64,000 nucleotides of DNA. It comes from Kribbella sp. CA-293567 (GTDB taxonomy: Bacteria; Actinomycetota; Actinomycetes; Propionibacteriales; Kribbellaceae). The position numbers and the translations under genes were made by a program. The stretch covers positions 2,852,001 through 2,916,000 of the forward strand of contig NZ_CP114065.1 in NCBI RefSeq assembly GCF_027627575.1, given 5' to 3'. Positions 57,932 through 64,000 of this stretch are shown in pieces (the first letter of the stretch is position 1; every line of letters starts with the position of its first letter). Below the pieces are notes generated by a model that saw nothing but the letters and a program-made list of their open reading frames with translations, did not search any database and was not told the DNA's origin.

Positions 57932-58083
57932 GCGTTGGCAGCTTCCTTGACCCGGGTCTTGATCCGGTCGCGGACCTCTTCCGGAGTGTAGGCGCGACGC
58001 TTGCGCTCGCCCCTCGCGATCACGACGCCCGTGGCAGCGACCCCGACGAGCCCAGCCAGTCCAACGACCTTCCATGCCTTCAT
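57928..58083 (-). CDS. Small single-pass membrane protein
   Basis: A 51-residue protein: a hydrophobic segment AWKVVGLAGLVGVAATGVVI and a basic tail ARGERKRRAYTPEEVRDRIK. It is probably a membrane-anchored small protein of unknown function. The reading frame has a clear codon pattern and the ATG at 58083; it converges with the phosphoesterase by a 4-nt overlap and is divergent from the gene at 58102. Confidence 0.7.
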   Translation of the reverse strand: MKAWKVVGLAGLVGVAATGVVIARGERKRRAYTPEEVRDRIKTRVKEAANA

Positions 58084-58101
58084 GTCCCCTAACCTAGCGA
58101 C

Positions 58102-58740
58102 GTGGAGACACGGATAACACTGGACGACGCTACGGAACTGACACGAACGGGTGACATTTGGCTGTTCCGCGGGGACAGCGCGGCCGATCGCGCGATTCAG
58201 CTGACCACCAACAGCCCGGTGAACCACGTCGGGATGGCGATCGTTCTCGACGATCTGCCACCGCTGATGTGGCATGCCGAACTGGGGCGATCGCTACCCG
58301 ACGTGTGGACCGGCCAGCATCAGCGCGGCGTACAGCTGCATGATCTTCGGGACGCGGTGCTGACCTGGTCGCGCAAGTACGGCCAGCGGGCTTGGTTGCG
58401 GCAACTGGAGTACCCGGTCACCCGCGCGACCGAGGACGCAGTACTGCGTACTGTCGCGCGGCTGGACGGCACGCCGTTCCCTTCCACGGCGCGACTCGCG
58501 TCGCGGTGGGTGCGTGGGCGCATCCCGCAGTTCCGCAAGGGTGAGCGGGAGCTGAAGCTGGAGAGCGCGTACTGCGCTGAGGTGGTCGCCGTGACGTACG
58601 AGGAGATGGGGCTGCTTCCGGCCGGGCGCCGGCCAAACTGGTACGACCCGGGCCGGTTCTGGAGCGGTGACGACCTGGACCTCATCGGCGGCGCGACGCT
58701 GGGCGAAGAGATCGCCGTGGCCATCCCGCCGAGTGACTAG
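58102..58740 (+). CDS. NlpC/P60-superfamily papain-like protein (YiiX-type)
   Basis: A 212-residue protein. It begins with the G-D-I-x-L-F segment (TGDIWLFRGDSAADRAIQLT), followed by NSPVNHVGMAIVLDD (His) and ESAYCAEVVAVTYEEMGLLP (Cys), the catalytic pair of permuted NlpC/P60 enzymes such as YiiX/YebB. Substrate unknown; there is no signal peptide. Start at GTG 58102 (METRITLDD); the 18-bp gap to the divergent small gene limits promoter space. Confidence 0.8.
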   Translation: METRITLDDATELTRTGDIWLFRGDSAADRAIQLTTNSPVNHVGMAIVLDDLPPLMWHAELGRSLPDVWTGQHQRGVQLHDLRDAVLTWSRKYGQRAWLRQLEYPVTRATEDAVLRTVARLDGTPFPSTARLASRWVRGRIPQFRKGERELKLESAYCAEVVAVTYEEMGLLPAGRRPNWYDPGRFWSGDDLDLIGGATLGEEIAVAIPPSD

Positions 58741-58868
58741 CCGCCGGCTGACTGGCTCACCCGGCTGACTGGCTCACCCGACTGGCTGGTCCGCCGTCTG
58801 GCTGGTCCGCCGACTGACGAGCCCAGCGATCGACTTGCCCGTCGGCCGATCAGCCCGCCGGCCGGGTG
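58741..58868. repeat. Degenerate short tandem repeat (GGCTGACTGGCT-type)
   Basis: A run of roughly 16-18-bp units beginning with CCGGCTGACTGGCTCAC, repeated three times nearly exactly and then decaying (GACTGGCTGGTCCG, TCTGGCTGGTCCG, GACTGACGAG). It fills the gap between two convergent genes. No coding potential is supported. Confidence 0.6.
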
Positions 58869-58869
58869 G

Positions 58870-59532
58870 TCAGCCGGCGTGCCGGGCTCGCATCCACAGG
58901 ATCACGTCGAGCGTGCGCAGCGGCGTGATCAGTGGGCCGAGTCCGGCGGTCTGGTGAGCGTGCGCGAGATGATCGCGGACCTCGGGAGTCACTGCCTCCT
59001 GCAGTGAGATCCACCAGCTCGCGCCCTTGCCGAGATCGACCAGCCGGCTGACCTGGGTGTCGTAGATCGGGATCAGCCGCGGCCGTTTGCGCGCCAGCAG
59101 CTTGCTCGCGGTGACGCCCGACGTGCCGTGGTCACCACCGTTCCAGGCCATCGCCCGGAACTTCGTGAACAGCCGGTACGCCGCCGACTTCGGGCTCAGG
59201 CCGGAGCGCGGTACGTCCCACAGATCCGCGTCGGCCGGGATCGCGGCCAGGAGTTCGCCGATCTCGTCGGCGTCCTCGCCGAGCAGCCGGGCGGAGACCG
59301 CGATCGGCAACCTGATGCCGAGGGCCGACAGCGCGACGATGTCGTCGGCGGTCAGGCGGTTCCGATGCGCGTCCTGGTCGGCCGGCGTTCCGATCCGCTC
59401 GAACCAGCGGCCGACGTAGCCGGTGTTCGGCGGGCCGTCCTCGAAGTACGCGCGCAGGTCGTCGACGGCCTGCCCGTCCTCGACGATCCGCAAGAGCCTG
59501 CTGGACAGGCTGGTGTCGATAGTGAGCTGCAT
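58870..59532 (-). CDS. DUF6308-family hypothetical protein
   Basis: A 220-residue protein. Its conserved segments are DDLRAYFEDGPPNTGYVGRW, NRLTADDIVALSALGIRLP, and TASKLLARKRPRLIPIYDTQ, the last being the K-L-L-A-R-K-R-P-x-L-I-P-x-x-D block of DUF6308. The related gene at 35484 has the same block in a degenerate form. Function unknown. Confidence 0.85.
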   Translation of the reverse strand: MQLTIDTSLSSRLLRIVEDGQAVDDLRAYFEDGPPNTGYVGRWFERIGTPADQDAHRNRLTADDIVALSALGIRLPIAVSARLLGEDADEIGELLAAIPADADLWDVPRSGLSPKSAAYRLFTKFRAMAWNGGDHGTSGVTASKLLARKRPRLIPIYDTQVSRLVDLGKGASWWISLQEAVTPEVRDHLAHAHQTAGLGPLITPLRTLDVILWMRARHAG

Positions 59533-59707
59533 GTTTCCCCCGCGTTGTTGCCGACACGCGGCGCCTTCCGGCGTCCCCCCGCGCTTTCAACCGGCCTATC
59601 GACTGGAATCGATGCCGCGTTACAACTGATTTCGTCCGGCCGGAAACTGTCGGTGGCCTGTGGTTGGCTTGTCACAGTCAGGCAGCCGACTGGAGGAGGA
59701 GCCGGGG

Positions 59708-60961
59708 ATGTATGCCGTCATCGACACCGAGACCACCGGCCTGTTGCCGGGGCACCGGCACCGGGTGATCGAGATCGCGGTCGTGCTGCTGGACGCAGAG
59801 GGCCGATTCGAGCAGGAGTGGGTGACCCTGCTCAATCCGCAACGCGATCTCGGGCCGCAACACATTCACGGGATTTTGACTGCCGACGTACTGGCCGCGC
59901 CGGACTTCGCGGAGATCGCGGGGCGGCTGGCGTCCTTGCTGGCCGGGCGGATGGTGGTCGGTCACAACGTGGAGTTCGATCTGGGATTCCTGCGGGCGGA
60001 GTTCGCCCGGCTCGGCTATGCGGTGCCGCTGATCACCGAGCGATCGATGTGCACGATGGCGTTGGCGGGCTATCTGCATCCGGGTGCCAAGCGAACGCTC
60101 GGGGCCTGTTGCTCGGCGGTAGGCATCTCGATCGAGGGATGGCACTCTGCCCTCGCCGACACGCGGGCGACCGCTCAACTCTTCAGCCACTACCTGAAGG
60201 CGTTCCCGTCGCCGCCACCTTGGCAATGGGTCTACGAAGAGGTTCGGCAATGGCGTTGGCCCGCACTGCCCGGTGCGGACGGCGTGGCGACCGTGCGGCC
60301 TGTCCATGCGGGCGGGCGGCACGGCTGGATGAGCCGGCTGGTGGATCAGTTGCCCCGGGTGCCGGACCCGCCGCAAGCCGACTCGTATCTGGCCGTGCTC
60401 GACATGATCCTGGCCGATCGGGAGATCAACGAGACCGGGGCGGATCAACTCGTCCACGTCGCGACGGATCTGGGCCTCACTCGGTCGCAGGTGGACGAGT
60501 TGCACCGGGTCTACGTCGCCGATTTGGCCGAGGCGTTGTGGAGCGAAGGCGTGGGCAGTCCGGAGCAACGCAACGACCTCGACCGGGTCGCGGCGATGCT
60601 CGGTCAACGGGTGGTCGACGTCGACGATGCGTTGCTGCGCGCGAGCGGCGGTCAGTACGCCGTACCGGTGCGGCCTGGTGCGCAAGGGTTTCCGGCGGGG
60701 AGCAGTGTGGTCTTCACCGGCGACATGATCGAGGCGCGGGAGGTCTGGTGGAATCGCGCGGTCGCAGCGGGGTTCTCGCCGCAGGAGGCTGTCCGGCCGG
60801 AGACGACGTTCGTGGTCGCGGCTGACGTGGACAGTCTGTCGACGAAGGCTCGGGCGGCGCGGGAGTACGGCGTACCGATCGTTGCGGTGGAGGATTTCGT
60901 GCGGATGTTGCCCGCGGATGCGCGGGGGAGTCGCGGGGAGGAGCAACGCAGGGCGGGGTGA
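59708..60961 (+). CDS. DnaQ-like 3'-5' exonuclease with BRCT domain
   Basis: A 417-residue protein. GGAGGAGG precedes ATG 59708. Exo I is YAVIDTETTGLLP, Exo II VGHNVEFDLGFLRAE, Exo III HSALADTRATAQLF (H-x-A-x-x-D), a complete DEDDh set (residues 1-170). A central helical region follows, and a C-terminal BRCT domain (SVVFTGDMIEAREVWWNRAV, VSLSTKARAAREYGVPIV-like, DFVRML; residues about 335-410). Likely involved in DNA repair or proofreading-like processing. It overlaps the next gene's longer frame. Confidence 0.92.
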   Translation: MYAVIDTETTGLLPGHRHRVIEIAVVLLDAEGRFEQEWVTLLNPQRDLGPQHIHGILTADVLAAPDFAEIAGRLASLLAGRMVVGHNVEFDLGFLRAEFARLGYAVPLITERSMCTMALAGYLHPGAKRTLGACCSAVGISIEGWHSALADTRATAQLFSHYLKAFPSPPPWQWVYEEVRQWRWPALPGADGVATVRPVHAGGRHGWMSRLVDQLPRVPDPPQADSYLAVLDMILADREINETGADQLVHVATDLGLTRSQVDELHRVYVADLAEALWSEGVGSPEQRNDLDRVAAMLGQRVVDVDDALLRASGGQYAVPVRPGAQGFPAGSSVVFTGDMIEAREVWWNRAVAAGFSPQEAVRPETTFVVAADVDSLSTKARAAREYGVPIVAVEDFVRMLPADARGSRGEEQRRAG

Positions 60962-61017
60962 CGGCGTCTCGGTGTCAGGACGTCTCGGCGCGATGGCGTC
61001 TCGGTAGGGTGCGGGGT

Positions 61018-61551
61018 GTGGACAGTGCTGGTGGGTCGCGGGCCGAGCTGGGACAGCGGATCTACCGGGCGTCGCATCTGACCGGGGAGTTCGTGCTCCG
61101 GTCGGGGATCACGGCGACCGAGTACTTCGACAAGTACCGGTTCGAGGCTGACCCGGTGCTGCTGGACGCGATTGCCGAGGCGATGGTGCCGCTGGTTCCT
61201 GCTGGGACCGAGGTGCTGGCCGGCCTGGGGATGGGCGGCATCCCGGTGGTGACCGCGCTCGGCCGCCGTACCGGGCTGCCCTGCGCGTTTGTGCGCAAGG
61301 AAGCCAAGGCGTATGGGACCTGCCAGTTGGCGGAGGGTGCCGAGATCGCTGGACGCCGGGTCCTGGTGGTCGAGGACGTGGTCACCAAGGGCGGCCAGAT
61401 CGTCTTGTCGACCAGAGAACTGCGCGCGCTGGGCGCCGAGATCTCGCACGCCCTCTGCGTGATCGACCGGCAGCAGGGCGGCGCGGAGGCGCTGGCCGAG
61501 ATAGAGCTCGAGCTCGTCGCTCTGCTGACCGCGGCGGAGCTGGCTGGTTGA
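61018..61551 (+). CDS. pyrE: Orotate phosphoribosyltransferase-like protein
   Basis: A 177-residue phosphoribosyltransferase that converts orotate and PRPP to OMP in pyrimidine synthesis. Key parts are GEFVLRSGITATEYFDKYRF, LAGLGMGGIPVVTALGRRTG, FVRKEAKAYGT and the PRPP motif VLVVEDVVTKGGQI. GTG 61018 is preferred; a longer frame from 60958 has an Arg-rich, unlikely start. It lies directly after the exonuclease gene. A second pyrE elsewhere would change the symbol. Confidence 0.85.
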   Translation: MDSAGGSRAELGQRIYRASHLTGEFVLRSGITATEYFDKYRFEADPVLLDAIAEAMVPLVPAGTEVLAGLGMGGIPVVTALGRRTGLPCAFVRKEAKAYGTCQLAEGAEIAGRRVLVVEDVVTKGGQIVLSTRELRALGAEISHALCVIDRQQGGAEALAEIELELVALLTAAELAG

Positions 61552-61708
61552 CGCTGCTCCGCGATGAAGCCGCCTGACGCTGCTTTCCGATGAAGCCGTG
61601 TCTGATACCGCTTTCCGGCGAAGTCGCCTGAGACTGCTTACTGCTGAAGCCGTCTGAACCGCTCTCCAGCAAGCCGACTGACACTGCTCTCCGACGAAGC
61701 CGCTGGAT
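61550..61708. repeat. Degenerate tandem repeat, about six 25-28-bp units
   Basis: Units share a core like CTGCTTTCCGATGAAGCCGT, for example ACGCTGCTCCGCGATGAAGC, ACTGCTTACTGCTGAAGCC and ACTGCTCTCCGACGAAGCCG. The period is about 25-28 bp. It fills the gap after the orotate phosphoribosyltransferase gene and has no supported coding function. Confidence 0.7.
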
Positions 61709-61753
61709 GCTAGGCGCGCAGGCGGCGCTCGTCAGGGCGTGGTCGCTGCCGGG

Positions 61754-62017
61754 TCAGGCGTCGGTCTCGTCGCTGTCGGCGCGTTCGATCTCGAAGCGCA
61801 GCGACTTGCCGGAGCGGATGCGTTCGACGGCGGCGAGGCAGGCTTCCTCGCTCATGTGCACACCGATCTCGCCCAGCTTGTTGCGCAGCACCAGGGCCGC
61901 GTCCTTGGCCGATCGGGCGCTGGACTCGTTGATCGCCTCGATCGTGGTCGCCGTGAGCTTCTCGCGAATGTCCGGATGAACCTCGTGGATCTCATGGGTG
62001 ATTCTGAACTCCGACAT
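61754..62017 (-). CDS. Hypothetical helical protein
   Basis: An 87-residue protein, ATG 62017, all-helical (LTATTIEAINESSARSAKDA, then LVLRNKLGEIGVHMSEEACL). The charge pattern is balanced and there is no membrane segment. Its function is unknown. It lies between two tandem-repeat stretches. Confidence 0.7.
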   Translation of the reverse strand: MSEFRITHEIHEVHPDIREKLTATTIEAINESSARSAKDAALVLRNKLGEIGVHMSEEACLAAVERIRSGKSLRFEIERADSDETDA

Positions 62018-62174
62018 CGCGCTCTCTCCTCATGACGGCCTGCCCCGTGAGCTGGCATCACCATAGTTCCCAGGCCGCCGTTCCGTATGCATCACGTCCC
62101 CGGAGTTAACACTTTGCGGTGGACCGGCCCGGACCGGCGAGGCCGGAGACTGCTTGCCTGAAGCAACTGTTTGA

Positions 62175-62606
62175 TCAGCAGCCGTCCAGATAGGCCGTGG
62201 TGCGGGCGGGGTCGTGGTTGCGTAGGTCGGCGCCGAAGTCGACGTGAGCCTTGAGCCGGAACAGGAGCGAGACCCAGGGCGTCGGGTCGGTACGCGTCGG
62301 GTCGCCGGGCGTTGGGTCGGTCTCGTCCTCGACGGTGAGCGTGAGGTCGGTGCCGCGGTGCTCGTCCGGGGCGAGGAGGAAGGCGACCCGGTGGCCGGCC
62401 AGACGGACGACGTACAGGCTGTCCCGGACGGCTCGCTCGATCGGGGCGTCACTGGTCCGGCCGCCGGGCAGGACGAAGTGGATCACCCCGTCGGCCTCCT
62501 TGGCCGACTCCGCCCAGAAGCGCGAGCGGCCGAGTGGAGTGCTGATGGCGCGGTAGACCTCGCTCGGCGCGGACTTGAAGTGGATCTTCCACTGGGGCGA
62601 GCTCAC
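62175..62606 (-). CDS. SRPBCC/AHSA1-like protein
   Basis: A 143-residue START/Bet v1-fold protein. Family signs are SSPQWKIHFKSAPSEVYRAI followed by STPLGRSRFWAESAKEADGV, FVLPGG, and the late W-V-S-L-L-F-R-L-K-A-H-V-D-F-G segment. Binds a hydrophobic ligand or acts as an Hsp90-activator-like protein; no specific ligand can be given. Confidence 0.8.
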   Translation of the reverse strand: MSSPQWKIHFKSAPSEVYRAISTPLGRSRFWAESAKEADGVIHFVLPGGRTSDAPIERAVRDSLYVVRLAGHRVAFLLAPDEHRGTDLTLTVEDETDPTPGDPTRTDPTPWVSLLFRLKAHVDFGADLRNHDPARTTAYLDGC

Positions 62607-62869
62607 TTGACCTCCTCAGTGCGGACGGGGCGTCGGCCGCAGACCGATTCTCCGGTACAGACCGGTCACTGGGCCGTCCTGGCGCCTTGGACACCACCGG
62701 AAGAGCGGAGAATCAAACCGGGAGTGCCAGCGATCAAATGCCTGACCGAGCGCCGCTGTCGCCGGTCGCCGCACCACAGCGCTGTGGTGCTCATGCCGGT
62801 CGTCGCCCGGCCGCCGCGCATCTCCCGCACCAGTCGTTGACCGTGCGTCTCGTGCATGCCGGTCAGCGC

Positions 62870-63295
62870 AAGTGCTGTGCGCGCTGGTTCGGTTCGACGG
62901 TTGTGCAGGTGGGTCCGGTCCGGGTGCTGTGCGTGCCGCTCTGGTCTCGACGCTGTGCGCCGGTGCGGTCAGAGCGCTGTGTACGCCGCTTCGGCCCGAG
63001 TGCTGCACCGGTCCGGTCCCAATGCTGTGTACGTCGGTGCAGTCAGGGCGCTGTGTGCGCCGCTTGGGTCCGAGGGCCGTGCACGTGGGTCCGGTCCGGG
63101 CGTTGGGTGTGCCGCTTGGTTTGCGCGCTGTGCGCGGTGTACGCCGCTCGTTCGAACGCTGTGCGCGGTGTACTCCGCTCGGTTCGAACGCTGTGGGCGC
63201 CGGTGCCATCGGAACGGAGTGCCCACTGCGTCGGTTCGAGCGCTGTGCACGCGAGGCCGGTGTGAGCGTTGTGCGCGCCCGTTCAAAGCGAGTGC
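62870..63295. repeat. Degenerate tandem repeat, GCTGTGCGCGCCG/GGTTCGAAC type
   Basis: About fourteen units of 22-32 bp share a core GCTGTGYRCGCCG followed by GGTTCGAAC or a GGTCCGGT variant (for example GCTGTGCGCGGTGTACGCCG, GCTGTGTACGCCGCTTCGG). Long open frames here (V-R-A-L-C words) follow from the repeat and are not proteins. It lies in the 863-bp gap between 62606 and 63470. No inverted unit was seen. Confidence 0.7.
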
Positions 63296-63469
63296 CCTGC
63301 TCACCTGCGGGTGGGTCCCTAGCCCTCTGCCGGGCTTGGTGTTGCAGGCAGTGAACTGTTGGTCGCAATGGTGTCACAATCGTCGGTGGACTCTGTCCGG
63401 ATCTGGTCCGTCACAGTCGGTGCTGAGAGACTTGTTTTCAGTGTCGCGCCAGGTCCAGGGGGTCCGCCG

Positions 63470-63973
63470 ATGATCGACACGAGGTTCTACCGATGGCTTC
63501 GGCCCCTGCTCGGGCGCCGGCGTCGTGGTTCGCGTGAACCGGAGGAGTTCCGGCCGCGCGGTACCAGTTCCAAGGTCAACCGACTGGCCGCCCGCTACGA
63601 CGCCGACGTGGATGCCGCGCTGCAGCGGCTCTGGCCGAAGGCGCGGATCTATCACGATCGGGAGTTCGCTCGTGATCGGGCGGACTTCCTGCTGGTGATC
63701 CGCGGTCGTGGCGTGATGGTGGAGACCAAGGTGAAGAGCGATCCGGGACTGTTCCGGGGCTCGACCTTGCCGCCGCTGCTCGACCGGTTGCAACGCGACG
63801 GCCGCCGGCTCGTCGTGCTGCTGAACCAGGGAGATCCGACCCCGGCGCAGGAGATGGTCGCAGCCAAGCTCGGCGACAAGGCCCGGGTACTGGTCTGGTC
63901 GGGTCCGGCTGACGACGCTGCCTTGTACGAGGCGGTCGAGTCCCTGCTCAAACAGGCCACTCGACACGCTTGA
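63470..63973 (+). CDS. Hypothetical protein with a PD-(D/E)XK-like motif
   Basis: A 167-residue protein from ATG 63470 (AGGGGGT about 7 bases upstream). The core RIYHDREFARDRADFLLVIR, then GRGVMVETKVKSD, places Asp and E-T-K as in PD-(D/E)XK nucleases (residues about 55-80). The rest is Arg-rich, with a final helical part DDAALYEAVESLLKQ. It may be a nuclease-related (NERD-like) protein. The longer frame from 63359 is less likely. Confidence 0.65.
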   Translation: MIDTRFYRWLRPLLGRRRRGSREPEEFRPRGTSSKVNRLAARYDADVDAALQRLWPKARIYHDREFARDRADFLLVIRGRGVMVETKVKSDPGLFRGSTLPPLLDRLQRDGRRLVVLLNQGDPTPAQEMVAAKLGDKARVLVWSGPADDAALYEAVESLLKQATRHA

Positions 63974-64000
63974 CTCAGCAGACAGCGCGGAGAGCAGGGG

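Noticed and set aside
61550..63295. Possible CRISPR array
   Set aside because: Repeat units vary and are directly abutting without unique spacers; there are no cas genes.
62687..63377. Open frames with repeated V-R-A-L-C words on both strands
   Set aside because: They arise from tandem repeats whose unit length is often not a multiple of 3 and stay open on several frames, so they are not proteins.

Overview
The window is GC-rich (about 70% over most genes), with dense short-overlap operons, frequent GTG starts, AfsR/BTAD, WYL and LysR regulators and Ala/Arg-rich proteins. This points to a filamentous actinomycete. The gene mix and a recurrent GCAGTAC word suggest Kribbella or a close relative, but that genus call is an inference. 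No tRNA, rRNA, CRISPR array or intact insertion sequence was seen.

Layout. 1-5.0 kb: end of an HTH gene, an L,D-transpeptidase lipoprotein, LysR and aldo/keto reductase genes, and a gene broken by an in-frame TAG. 5.3-16.2 kb: a compact, less GC-rich defence island. It holds a PD-(D/E)XK (DUF4420-type) protein, a Z1-domain SF2 ATPase, a Vsr-like nuclease, an HTH-GHKL (MutL/MORC-like) ATPase, two unknown proteins, and two cytosine-C5 methyltransferase homologues, the first of which lacks the catalytic Cys. 16.5-22 kb: CYTH protein, DUF7002-like protein, epoxide hydrolase with a divergent WYL regulator, and a DUF262/DUF1524 GmrSD-like restriction protein. 22-36 kb: a NarL-type two-component pair whose regulator is frameshifted, membrane proteins, DUF429, a lipoprotein hydrolase, redox enzymes, an AfsR-like regulator, and a MarR regulator divergent from an LLM-hemerythrin fusion. 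36-42 kb: an RHS polymorphic toxin with an AT-richer toxin tip, a candidate immunity gene and a decayed gene. 42-48.7 kb: an AddAB-like helicase-nuclease pair. 49.6-55.5 kb: a six-gene operon with an FtsK/SpoIIIE ATPase, a membrane coiled-coil protein, a small helical protein, a toxin whose N-terminus resembles that small protein and whose C-terminus is CdiA-CT-like, and two paralogous candidate immunity proteins. 55.6-64 kb: small conserved proteins, an epimerase-like protein, a phosphoesterase, a DnaQ-BRCT exonuclease, orotate phosphoribosyltransferase, SRPBCC, a nuclease-like protein, and three degenerate tandem-repeat stretches.

Two units stand out as possible under-described systems. The methylase-ATPase-Z1-Vsr-nuclease island looks like an elaborated MutL/MORC-linked restriction-modification system with a paired pseudo-methylase and a self-regulating promoter. 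The FtsK operon looks like a minimal type VII-like toxin export or contact-inhibition module without the usual Ecc membrane partners. All functions are inferred from sequence reading; no searches were run.
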